Shown: positions 1 through 11,490 of the stretch, one piece after another
Layout: the number at the start of each line of letters is the position of its first letter
How positions within the stretch are numbered: the stretch's first letter is position 1
NCBI GenBank assembly: GCA_028023455.1
Contig: JAQFVV010000257.1
Location: 500,001 to 564,000, forward strand
Direction of reading: 5' to 3'
From: Epiperipatus broadwayi
Taxonomy: Eukaryota; Onychophora; Udeonychophora; Euonychophora; Peripatidae
DNA: 64,000 nt
Notes under the pieces: generated by a model
The model's database searches: none
Seen by the model: only the letters and a program-made list of their open reading frames with translations
What the model was told of the DNA's origin: nothing
Position numbers and translations under genes: made by a program

Positions 1-1596
1 AGGATTCCATACGAATAATAATATAAAATAGAATTTTATGATTTTGTATAATTTTTACTACGAAGGTAAAAAATTTTGTAAAAATATAATTTTAAAATTA
101 ATAGAGATATAAAGTATTAATGATAATTATTGATAGATACATTTTTGTAACAAGCTAAACTAAAATCAGATATCTAATAATAATAATACTGTATAAGAGT
201 TAAAAATAAAATAAGTAGAAATTTAATGTTAAGAGATAAACTAGTAAAGTAATTTTGTAACAGGAAAGTAGGGATATCCGATGTACATAATGTAAATATT
301 GTTATTTGTATAATTATTAATAAACTATGTTGTAAATTTATTTGTAAGCTTCGTGTCTTAGTTATTATTTCTCCACATAGAATGCATGATATCGCAATAC
401 ACATTTATAATTGCAACAGACATATAATTTTGCACAAAGTAGATAAACATAAAAGTGTTATAATAATTTTTGAAAATTTATTTGTATGATAAAATTAAAG
501 GATTATAATTATATCGTTTATTGGTCATAAGTTGGTTGCCACAATATTAAAATAAATTATATGCTAATATTACAACACGTATTTTGATTGTCAGATTATT
601 AAATACTACCACGAACGTAATATTTATTTATTTATTTCATTTAAGAAGAAATAGAATTACATTATACTATTATTATCATTATTCTTATTTATTATTGTTA
701 GTTGTTACGTAGTGAATTTATGACATAAAATTCCCTTCTCATAGTTTACTACCGTAATTTAAATCAGTTTAAATGCAATTTATGAACCTGAGATTTATTT
801 GATTTGATTTTATTTCATTTATTTACTTAAATTATTTAATTGAGCTAGATTATTATTACAAAGAATAATAAGATATGATTATTATCTTAATCGTAATGAA
901 AAGAGCTTGGAAAGTCATAAGAATACCATAAGTTGATTATTTAGTATAGTGTTCTTATGCCATTGGGATAGTATCATGTGGATATATCTCAATGTAGTCT
1001 GTCTCGCTCCCCGTGTCGTCGCTCCATGTCTCATGAAAATAATAAATTTTTAATAATATAACTGTATTTATATTTTAAAGTTTAGAGCTAGTAGTAATCA
1101 TTTTTAATAAATTAATTTCATTCATTTTGTTAAGACTGAGCTAGAGAGAGAACCCGGAATTTAAGTATATAGATTATTATGGAGAGAGGCGACGGGGGAG
1201 GAGGGTACAATATATATATATATAAATAAAGAGTTATAATGATTATAGATATAGTTAGTTTGAATAATATGTAATAGAGTAAGCTAGGGTATAAAATAAT
1301 AAAAAAAAAACATTTTTTTACTTTTAAAAAATTGAAGTAAAATTGGATAAGTAAAACAAGATTTATAGTTTTCAGATTTAATATATATAGATAAAATATT
1401 ATTAATAACAGAAGAATGATATGATTTAAAAGTTAAAAAGAATATTAATAAATGAATTAAGGATGAACTGAAAATTATATGAAAATAAAATTATTAAGTA
1501 TTTTATTAAAGTGGAGCTAATAAAACCAAACATTAAGTTTATAAGAAATAGAAGTAATTAGGAGATTATTAAAACTAATAAAAATAAATAATATCT
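1..1596. other. A+T-rich DNA, no gene seen
   Basis: I see no coding exon, RNA gene or transposon domain here. The only structured item is a short imperfect hairpin at 916-959, whose arms match 12 of 14 bases; a related hairpin lies at 16,547-16,607. A short G-rich patch near 1,180-1,205 is followed by a small (TA)n run. Confidence 0.6.
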
Positions 1597-1956
1597 TGTT
1601 AAGTCTTATTTATTACAATTGTTTCTGTAAGAATTTCATTTATTTCTCTTGTGACTTTTTGTGATAGGAAAACGTTTTGATTCGGTAGTAGATCTTGTCT
1701 TTGAATATTGTCATCTGTTAATATATTTTGTGTATAGCTATCTGAGTTATTGATGTTACCATCAATTACACCAGTGATTGACTTTTTTCTCATTGGATGT
1801 TGCCAATCATTATTTGTATCATTTTTTTCCATATTGATGTGTTGATGTGGCTCTCATTTCACAGTGTGGGCACTTAATTTTTGGACATGCACTTATGCTG
1901 TGATCTCTTATTAAGATGAGAATTGTTTTCTGGTCAGTAATTAGTAGGGTTGCCAT
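1597..1956 (-). pseudogene. Cys-rich coding relic, possibly LINE ORF1
   Basis: On the minus strand an ATG at 1956 opens a frame containing the Cys/His cluster CPKIKCPHC, then a stop after about 45 codons. A shifted frame continues to about 1599 with polar, Asn/Asp-rich sequence. The CxxxCxxC...H pattern resembles zinc-binding N-termini of LINE ORF1 proteins, and an L1/Tx1-like LINE lies in the same orientation at 5.96-9.36 kb. I do not recognise the family with certainty. The frameshift argues for a dead fragment; it could also be an unrelated decayed exon. Confidence 0.3.
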
Positions 1957-2229
1957 TTTGATTAACGTTTTTTGTTTAGATGCATTTTAAAATAATTATT
2001 ACATAAGACTGGTATAGGTGTATTTTTTAGATGCATGTGTTGGAAATGTTACCACTGATCATAAGAGGTTCCAAAGTCATTATTATCATAATTGACATAA
2101 ATGTTTTTTATAATTCTGCTTACATAATTCTCTTTATTCTGATCTACTTTAATTTGTGCATATTTTTTCCAATGTGTAAATTGTTTTTTCAAATTTATTT
2201 CTTTTCTTTCATCAAAAAATTCAATAGCA

Positions 2230-2415
2230 ATTAGGTGCTGGTTGGTGTACCTGTCATCTGTATATGCCAGATGTATAATATATGGGCATGTGGTACCTGA
2301 GTTTGATCCTCAAAACAAAATGCTTTGGGTGATAGGTTTTGTTCCAGCAATTGAGTGCCATGGTCAGGAAATGTGATCATGTTATGCTTTATATAGCCTG
2401 ATCTAGCTGTGAGTA
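2230..2415 (+). repeat. Degenerate tRNA-SINE-like fragment
   Basis: The segment has a B-box-like stretch, GAGTTTGATCCTC, near 2,300, with an A-box-like GGTTGGTGTACC about 55 bases upstream. This is the spacing of a Pol III type 2 promoter in tRNA-derived SINEs. Base composition is more balanced than in the flanks. No poly(A) tail or target duplication was resolved, so this is a weak call. Confidence 0.3.
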
Positions 2416-2419
2416 TCAT

Positions 2420-4189
2420 TGATGGTTATACTATCAATGGTATTCTCCTCTGCTTGAAGAGCTGATTCATTCCAATAGTATTAACCCATAAACCGCTAAT
2501 TATATTATTGGTTGTATGAGGTAAAAATCAAAGCTTTTAATTGGCCACCTCACAAACTGAAGACAAAGCCAATTGTTAAAATATATTCATTTATAATATT
2601 AAATTCACTTCAGATTCATTTATAAAAAGTATATTAATAATTTGTCAGGTTATGAAAATGAACGAAAGTTCTTTCAAAAATAATTTGCTATTTATTTATT
2701 ATAAAATATTCAATTTCAGCAAGTTTAAAAGTGAACATACAAACAAAGAATTGCTGATGTAAATGCTTTTTTTCAGTTTTATGTTATGGAAAAGTAAATA
2801 TTTTTTTTTGCTAAATCTTAAATATTTTTACTAAAATCTTCAATATTTTCCGAAAATAATTTTGTTTTTTTAGTATATTTTGTGAAAATAATTTTAATTT
2901 CTCAGAATATACTTTTTTAATACCTTAAATCATATTCGAAATGAAAATCTCAGCATTTTTCTTTATTTTCTTTGATCAGGCGGTTTCTTTGTTCTTTCCA
3001 GCCAATCAGAATGTCTTTTTCAGCTGAGAGCCGGCTGAGAGCCAATCACCAACAAGCTTATTTATTTGTTTAGCTTTAAACGCCGTTTTATTGATTTTTT
3101 ACTTGTAAAATAATTCAGAAGAGGGCACCATCTTACAGAACTTTTAAAAACCTAATCAATAACTGTCAAACAAATATCCTAGCATTAAAAATAATGGAAT
3201 TAGAGTGATGTCAACTGTTGACGAGAGGTCTCGTTAGAGGCAGGAAAAAGGGTTAAAGATATAAAATAATAATTACCAAGAAATTATGTATTAAACATGA
3301 TAATAAACTTAGTTAAAGTCAAGAGAGATTAAAGTAAATGTTAAAATTTATTAGTTTTAGATTCCAAAAGATATTAAAAGTTATGTTAAAAGGTATTTAA
3401 ACCCAGCAGTAATATGGTAAGTTTGGAGGAAGTTTTTAAGGCAAAAAAAGGATAGATAACATGGAATTACATTCAAATAGCAAAGACAATCATAGGAAGA
3501 GAAAGACAGATAAAATATCAAAAAAGATGTCCATAATTAAATTTTACTTACAGATCATTCTTAAACCAGAGATGACACTAGAAACAGAAAATAAAACAAA
3601 ATTTAAAATGAATAAACTAAAAAAACACAAGCTACAAACAGACAAAATGAAGAAAGGAACCTATATCAAAATTAGTTAGAAGAAAAAAACCACCAGATGA
3701 AATGCTAGTGAGATATATGTTATAAAATGCATATATCTGCATTGCATATTTCATAATTTAAAAATATGTCAGATTTATTAAAAAAAATCAAATAAACAAG
3801 AATAGTCAAAAAAGTAATAATTAAAAAGTAGTTTTTAAAATGTAATAAAATAAAAAGATTTCATTATATTTTCTTTTAAAAGAGAATAAAACTTTACATT
3901 GAGATCAGGGTGAAAAAAAAAATTAGAAATAAAGTTTAAAAATGACTCCTTTTTATAAATTAAAAAATAAGTTAAAAGAATAGATGTATAAAATTAATTG
4001 TAAGTGAAAAATCTAAAATAAAAAGAATTAATTAATCAGTATAAGACAATTTTTAGAATGCCAGTAAAAATATGGGTTGATAATAAAATTAAAACCAATA
4101 ATTGTAAGCTATCTATTTGGTAAATGTGATGAGATAGTAGATTAATCTAGAAAAAAGATTAGATTAAGGAAAAATGTAAAAGTCAATTA
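2420..4189. other. No gene seen; A-rich on + strand from 3.2 kb
   Basis: I find no supported gene. Two CCAAT motifs occur at about 3,001-3,050 beside a CAGCTGAGAGCCGGCTGAGAG duplication-like patch, but there is no TATA box and no exon follows. From about 3,240 the plus strand becomes strongly A-rich and the few open frames are low-complexity Lys/Asn runs. Confidence 0.5.
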
Positions 4190-4410
4190 TATTAAAGAAA
4201 ATTAAAATTTAATTAAAAAAAGTTTTGAAATATGATAAAAACTAAGGTTATGATAAGGAAAAAAACAATAGGAGAGAAAAAGGGTAAAAGGTTGCACAAT
4301 AGATTAAAGAAAATGTAAAATTTAATGAAAAAAATTTATTTGAAGTATGATAAAAACTAAAGTTATGATAAGGAAAAGACAATAGGAAAGAAAAGGTATA
4401 AAAGGTTGCA
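4190..4410. repeat. Two-copy tandem duplication, period about 116 bp
   Basis: Sequence from about 4190-4294 recurs at 4303-4410 with small differences. Shared landmarks are ATGATAAAAACTAA, GTTATGATAAGGAAAA and AAAAGGTTGCA. The second copy ends eight bases before the (ATT)n tract that follows. No coding potential is seen. Confidence 0.7.
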
Positions 4411-4416
4411 GATGTC

Positions 4417-4537
<121 letters not shown>

Positions 4538-5959
4538 GCCTTGATTTTGTGATTGAGTTATTTCACTCTTCATGCTGTCATTGATTCATTCTAATATTCA
4601 TTGCTTGATTCATCCAGTTATAGATTCAGAAATATCTATACAGGGTAGAGCCAGTCATTACTGCCATGGAAAATATTATTGCAGAAGCCACTGAACTAAC
4701 AATATGCATTGCTAGACCATCTTAGAAGTGTTCAACTAGGTTCCATGCCCTAGTCCTCTGCCAAAATCAACTGTCCATGGCTGGAACCAGCACCCAGAAC
4801 CACTGCTTAGGTCATAAAATAGATGCTTCTGCTACTCTTCCTCTCTCCCATTGTTGAGATGCAGGATGGATGACAAGCCCTGAAACCATTGATGAAAACC
4901 AAAAAGCCAATCAGTTGAATAGTAACACTAATGCAAACCAAAAACAAATGAAATGTATCATCTAATATCATGAAAACCTAGTTAAATAGTATTTTCTATA
5001 ATAATTCTGTATAGACACTTTATTTTTTAAATGAAATGAACTTTAACAAAGGACTATGATAAAATTTAGCCTGATTAATCATTTATATTTTTTTTATATA
5101 AATTTTCATATTATGTTAAATTAAATATGTATCCATGAATAAATAATGATGTTTGCTTAATTGTTATTTGGTCTATTCTTTTTTATCACTGCATCACCAT
5201 TGATTTAAAGATGTAAATATGGTTATATGTTAAGTTAAATGCGCTGAACCCCTGATTAAGAGTAGGAGCTAGTTTAGGATATTTCAAATAGCAATCTTCT
5301 TCAGAACTCCTACTTATATTCTGGGTCAATCAAAACTGTCAATAGTGGGTTATAAAAAGCATTGTAAAAAGTAATAAACAACATAAATAATATTAATATT
5401 ATATGGATTTAGCAATGCAATAAGGAAGAAAAAGTTATAATATTTTTTTGATTGACTTCTATATTTATATAAAGAAAACACATACTCTCATATTTCATTG
5501 TTATTCTTATTAATGAATAAAATTACCAAATCGGATAAATCAAAAAGGAGTGCTCACACATATAAAACAAATAATTCAAAACTAGAATTATAAATTCAAC
5601 ATTACAACAATAAAATATTTTAAATTAAAGTAATTATATTTCATATTATATATTAATATGGGATGGAACAAACATTTTTTACATTTTACATTTTGTGTGT
5701 GTGTGTTGTAACTTACATGCTTAAATTTTTATTTAGCAAAGATTGATTTAGTTTGCTAGAATATTTGTTAAACAATAAATTATTTATTAATAGGTCAATT
5801 TAAAATTAATTGAAATAAATGTCTGAGAACTTTATAGTTTTATGATTTATTTATTTTAAATAAATATTTGTAAAATTATTTTAAAACTGGGAAATAAAAG
5901 TGAAGCAATTAAAGGTTGAAATTATTATTTTCTTTTTTTTGTTCATTTTTGAATGGCAT
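4538..5959. other. No gene seen
   Basis: Moderately complex sequence at about 4,620-4,960 has locally higher G+C and could be an old repeat, but I cannot assign it. The remainder, to the end of the LINE relic, is A+T-rich with a short (GT)n near 5,695. Confidence 0.5.
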
Positions 5960-5969
5960 TTTTAAAGTT

Positions 5970-6909
5970 TTATTGCCTTGATTTATAAATCGTAACTCTA
6001 ATAATTTGCCTTGCAGTAAGTAACCATGATGATTTTTTCCAATATTGTGTGACAAATGAAGACATCACATTGCATGATGAAGAATAATCTGTAATCCAGA
6101 CATGATGTGACAATTTCTTCAAGAGAATTTTAGCCAGAATCTTTGAGTCAATATCTTTTATGGAAATATGTCTCAGTTCATCAATTGATGGACTTTGCAC
6201 TAATTTGTCTTTTTTTGAGGCTAAAAATAACTGTTGCTCATAAAGGGCCACTCAATTCTCTCATAGTACTATTGATTAAAAAATCTCCACATTGCAAATC
6301 TGAGTGCATAGTCAAGCTGTTTATGAACAGAGGCTGAGATTGTGTCAGTCACCATTATTGATTGTATCTTGAAGATATTAATCTCATTCTGAATATCCTG
6401 ATTTGAAATATACTCTTTTTATTCCATGGTAATGATACTACTGTATTGATCAATGAAACCTGTGCTTATGCCAAATTGCATTTTTAACTTTTCAAATATG
6501 TAATTATCAACATAAATTCCAGAGGCAATGCTATCATCATCTTTGGTGATGCTGGCAATACCCTAGAGTGTGGGATATATAATCTAGCATAGTTTATCAT
6601 GGGTTTTGACAATTTACTTAAGTTTTGAATTAATTTTCTGAGCCATATTGTATGAGCATTTTGAGATATAAGTTGATATAAGCTATTGTATTCTTCTTGT
6701 AAACTATTTATTAATTGATGATTAGGTCTGAGGTTAATAACATTGAGTAAAACTTTCTGAATTTCAGAGATTCTATTTTTCATTTGATTTATTAATAAAA
6801 TATTTTGCGTATTCTTATAACATATTCTAGAGAGATATTTTTTAATTTTAAACTGAGCAATATAGGGTGGTAGGTCTGAACATTTTGTATAATTATTAAT
6901 GATAGTCAA
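5970..6909 (-). pseudogene. LINE linker and N-terminal reverse transcriptase remnant
   Basis: The frame 6,909-6,484 (141 codons) is a basic, helical linker of the sort between the endonuclease and RT of L1/Tx1 LINEs. The next recognisable part, 6,251-5,970, has the early RT motif with SIKDIDSKILAKILLKKL. In intact elements this precedes the palm; here the palm, YxDD box and C-terminal zinc motif are absent. The interval between the two frames contains stops. The product would not have been a polymerase. Confidence 0.6.
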
Positions 6910-6929
6910 GATAACAGATAATTGATCAA

Positions 6930-7650
6930 TCGAGGACAGAACACCATTTTTTATGTTTCTCCTAATAGAAAATCTATATTGATTTTTGATTTCACAATAG
7001 TTATCAAGTTCTAACTTTACACAGAGGTGACTGAAAAACCAATCAGCAATGTATTAATCATTGATTCATTGAACTTATGCCCAGACACAAATAACAGGTC
7101 TTTAAGAGAAGAGAATCTGCTATTGAAGAACATATATGCATTATCTGGATATTTTTTGTGCGTTGGAAACAGTGAAATTTCATTCATTTTATTTGTAATG
7201 CACTAGGAAGAAATTGGAAGGTACAATTAAGGTCACCACCCAGAATTATAATCCCTGGTTTTTGCAAGAGCTACAGAGTTTGCAGCAATCAGATAGTGCA
7301 AGTCAACCTGATAAACAAAGGAAAGCACAATATAGTTTGTTTGTAAAGACAATAACTGAATTTTTTCAATCTTCAATTTCATAAATATTAAAACAGCTGC
7401 ACTTTGGGTGGGTCTATCATTAAGTTTAAATATTCTGTTGATATAATTTATCAATAATGTAACCAAGTATATTATGATTAATTTTAGTCTCAGTTAAAAT
7501 TACTATTTCATATTTTTCTTTAGATAGATAGTCAACAATTTTATCAACTTTACCTGGGCTATTTAAACCTTTAATATTAAGAGTTAGTATACTGAGAGAT
7601 TTGTTAATAATTACTGGAATTAATTGACTCTTTATCCACCAATATATCAC
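6930..7650 (-). pseudogene. LINE AP-endonuclease domain remnant
   Basis: The minus-strand frame from 7,650 carries LSILTLNIKGLNSPGKVD and then IVILTETKI. These are the first two motifs of exonuclease-endonuclease-phosphatase (EEP) enzymes, which nick target DNA for LINE insertion; the Asn and Glu are metal-ligand residues. A shifted frame (7,466-7,233) continues the domain, and a further stretch near 7,230-7,080 reads like GDLNCTFQFLP, the conserved GDxN motif. At least two frameshifts are needed to join these parts, so no active enzyme can be made. It lies between the ORF1-like region and the RT start, as expected. Confidence 0.65.
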
Positions 7651-9302
7651 TTATAGTTTCTTTAATCATTTCATTTGTATCCTTGTGATGATCAATTTCG
7701 ATATTAAACTCAGAATTACTACCAAACTGATCTAGCATCATAGGGTTATTCTTAATATCATTGGTATTGATATCAACTCCTTCTGTAATTATTATAGAAT
7801 CAGTATTGCTATAAACACACTCAATAATGGTATCACTATTGATATCTATTTCTTCACCAATATTTATATCAGAATTTATATTTTTGGAAACACTCAATCT
7901 CACTCTGGCAGTCCACCTCATCAACTTCTTGAACATAACTATTTAAATAAGATGATACTTCAGTAGACTCAAAAGATTGGCTGAGACTCACACCAATGTC
8001 ATCAACATCACAAAAATCATTATCAATATTTTTATTAATATTACTATCTACTATGTCTGCCAATATCTTAACATTATTAGTTCCACACAAATGATTGCTT
8101 CTATCAAACTTATTGCATTTTACACAATTCCCAGTAATATACAGTGCAACTATATGACCAACTCTATTCCATTTAAAGTGTGTGTGTGTGTGTCTTTCTT
8201 TCAATATATTAGAAATTGACATTTGGTCTTTGAACAACCTATGTGGTATTTGATCTTTCACAATACCTTTTTTCAGCTTAAGGACAACTTTCTATGAGTT
8301 TAAAGGAATTTGGAAAGAGATACCAGGGGTCATCTGTCTTTCCATTGTAATTACTTTGGTATAATTGTTTAACTGGGTTTTAAAGAACTCTACATTAAAG
8401 TTAGGGAGAGTGTATAAAACTCTACCGAATACTAAAGGATTAGGATCTTTTGATACATAATATATCTTATGACCTTGTACCTCTTTTATTAGACTCTCTG
8501 CTAAATCTTTGTTCCTTATTAAAATATTCGATAGAATAAAGCCTTTTGCTGGGCAGAATGCAATGTGTTTAATCGATTGTATTAAACCATTATTACTCAG
8601 CAAGATTAGATATTCATTTAAATCAGGCTTCTCTAAGATGTGCTCACCATTTTTGTCATTAGTTTGTATTATCAAATTAAAAATGGAAGTATTAGGGGAC
8701 ATGCAGTTAATAAAATTTTTTTTCCAATATGAATTTAACTTTATGAACCTTTTTGAGGATAGTCTCGATAATATTTGATCATGCAATAATTTATCATTCA
8801 GTTCAGCAAATTGCGACAGTTTGTTAATATTTTCAGCTGATTATTTGATTCAATTTTATCATCTAATAACTTTGTGTTATTGCTGGCATCATACTGGTTG
8901 TTAGGTTGATTTTCGTTAATCAAAGTTTAAGGTTGAAAATCTTCATTGTGGCTATCGGTTTTCCTTTTTTTACACTGACAGAGGATGTTCCAATCAGCAC
9001 CTTGACAAGCTTCAATGTTACCATTTAGGTTCATAAACTCTGGAAGACCAGCACTCTCAACAGCAGATGAGGTAGCATATCTTGCTTTCTTAGAATTTAT
9101 TTTCATATCCACATTGGGAAGTATTAAATTCAGGGTTACTAATTACTTGTCTTAATTTTAGCTTAATATTGTTAGCATTAGTAGAAGGCTGCTGAATGTT
9201 TGAGCCGCTATTTTCTGTCATGCTAATGTTGGCTTTTTTGTTCGGACAAGTATATACAGATTGAGCTTCCTCCTTATTATCTTTATCTTTTAACTCACTC
9301 AC
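7604..9302 (-). pseudogene. LINE ORF1-like remnant with zinc knuckles
   Basis: Several minus-strand frames together resemble the gag-like first ORF of an L1/Tx1-type LINE, an RNA-binding protein that coats the element RNA. The frame at 8,786-8,292 is a compact alpha/beta-looking segment of about 164 residues. The frame at 8,261-7,869 follows with KWNRVGHIVALY, which looks like a CCHC knuckle that has lost Cys residues to Trp and Tyr, then CVKCNKFDRSNHLC, a second knuckle-like cluster. The rest to 7,604 is acidic and Asn/Ser-rich. Stops and frame changes separate the pieces. Assignment rests on order and knuckles, not on a close match. Confidence 0.55.
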
Positions 9303-9939
9303 CTTAACATCATGGGTCTTCTTGCCTTTTTTCCCATTGGCAAATTGTGCTGGGGAAAATATGCTCTAAATTTTCGTCAGCTGCAGAAACTTCTCAACTT
9401 AGTGTTATTCTTTGTTACTGTTATCATCTAAAATAGAGCATTTTACACCTCCTTGAAGGTAAAATGATATTTATATTTTCAAATAAGCTAATGTTCCTTC
9501 CATTGATTTATTCCACTCCTTTTGCTCCCATACATATTTATTCTTTATTAGTTGTCTTCAGTAATTATCTAATTTTTTATGCTTATCTTGTTTTTATTGA
9601 CAGTTTTAATAAATAATTCTTTCATTTTCACAGTAGACCACTATGATTTATTACAAGTATAAATATAATCCTCTGTCAAAAATTTCCTTTTTATTGGCCT
9701 TGTATTACATCCATATATTCTTCTAACTTTTAATCCTTCATTTACCATATGTATAACTTATAAAATTTTTATTCTACATGAAAGTTATACTGAACTAATA
9801 ATCTGTTTATATCTTTTCTACCATAAAAATTTTCATCTAGATACACTTTTATATGTTCTATTTTTAATACTAGATACACTTTTCCCTATGCAAATATTTC
9901 CATTATTATTCACTCCTACTTTAGTTTTAATTATCTTTA

Positions 9940-10040
9940 AGAATGCACATTTAACTCTGTCATGAATAATTTTCTTGTTATTCATCCATCAATAAAAATG
10001 TACATTTAACTCTGTCACAAATAATTTTCTTGTTTTTCAT
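9940..10040. repeat. Short two-copy tandem duplication
   Basis: ACATTTAACTCTGTCA followed by AATAATTTTCTTGTT occurs twice, about 55 bases apart, with a few changes. No function is suggested. Confidence 0.6.
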
Positions 10041-11426
10041 TTATCGTTTCCACTTTAATCTCATATAACTGTTATGATAGTCAAAATGCATAAATATTTT
10101 ATCTTGCTTATTAATCAAATTAGGTATTAACATACTCATGGTGTTTTTCTTAAGTTCAGGTATTACTGGTTACTACTTTAGGATAAATGTATAACTTTTT
10201 CTTTTCATTGTTTCATTATTTTTTTCAATATAATGACTGTAAGTCATTTTGGTAAAATTATTAAATTGTTGATTTTGCTAGCAGAGATTTAACTTTGTTT
10301 TATCCCTTCATGTTGACAAAAAACCTTCTTATATACAGTTTTAAATTCTTAAGTTGATCATAATCAATTACTTGTTTTTAAAATAATAATATTTAAAAAA
10401 ATTAAGCAAATTTTTGGAGACAAACCAAATTACTCGTTCTCCCAATTTGTAATCTTTTTTTTATTCAATTTTTTCCCTGGATTATTTTTTACTTCTTGAA
10501 AACATCATTGCATTTTATTAATTTATTCCAAATTGTGCTTTCCCACTGGCTAGTTACATGTACTTTAACTATTTTTAAAACAAATATTATCTGTTTAAAC
10601 TATTTATTATAAATAAAAAAAAAATCTTTCATTAACTGAATAAAAATATCATTTACTTTAAACCAATTTAGGTCATTTTGATTTTATTTTTCTATAGACT
10701 AGATCTGAGATTATTTTTATAAAATCTTAATCACAAAATTCATAACATACATATTAAATATTTATTTTGGAAAGTTTATTCCTAATTGTTTGTTGTTATC
10801 TGATAGATTTTGAAACATTTCCTGAAACTTTAACTTGCAAAAGCAACAATAAATCATCTGGTAAAATATTTTTTTTTAAATCTATTGCAAAAAAGTTTTG
10901 GAGATATGAAATTATTTTGTCAACTTTTTATCAATAATAATCTTAGTATTATTATGTAATCAATTAGTACTATTTGCATTTTGATAAATAATCTTTAGAA
11001 TATGAGAATATTTAGAGTTTATTCTTGATAATCCATAAATTCAAATCAGAATAATAACTTCTTTTATTACTTGGATGTGATCTTTTGTGCTAAAATTATA
11101 TTTAATTTCATCTTATTTTTTTAAAATTGTTTTGAGTTTCAAAATTTATTGTAAATAAATTATAATTAACTTAGTAAAAATTTCAAAAGAATAGATAAAA
11201 GATTGATAGCTCTGTAATATTTAACTTTTTTATCATTCGTAAATATCATTATCATTATTATCTTCTATCATTCATCTGGTACATTTTTATCATTTAGACA
11301 TTTGCTTTATGATTTTGCTATTATTTTTTTTTATTTATTCACTTGCTTCACAATTATATTATTTTCTGGAACTTTTTTTCTTCATAGAATTAATTGCATG
11401 TCTCATTTCTTCATTTAAAATATTGT

Positions 11427-11490
11427 TTAGCGTAGTGGTAGAGTCTTGGTCTCTGGAATGGGGGCCTGGGATTGATTCCAATGCTGTCAT
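11427..11490 (+). repeat. Degenerate tRNA-derived SINE head
   Basis: TAGCGTAGTGGTAGAG matches a tRNA A box, and GGGATTGATTCC about 40 bases later matches a B box. An anticodon-arm-like segment lies between. No closing acceptor stem or A-rich tail is clear, so this is an old fragment and not a functional tRNA. Confidence 0.45.

Larger units (their letters stand above)
5960..9360 (-). mobile_element. Decayed L1/Tx1-like LINE, lacking its 3' part
   Basis: Read on the minus strand, the order is: an ORF1-like region (9,302-7,604) with zinc-knuckle remnants, an AP-type endonuclease (7,650-7,200), a linker (6,909-6,484), and the first part of a reverse transcriptase (6,251-5,970). The RT piece carries ISIKDIDSKILAKILLKKL, the motif typical of the L1/Tx1 group. 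The catalytic palm and C-terminus are missing, because similarity stops near 5,960. Frames are broken many times, so the copy is dead. LINEs normally lose their 5' end; loss of the 3' end here suggests a later deletion or rearrangement. Confidence 0.75.

Noticed and set aside
1000-1205. Inverted similarity between GC-richer patches at 1,005-1,030 and 1,180-1,205
   Set aside because: Match is weak with gaps and could arise by chance in two short G/C-rich patches.
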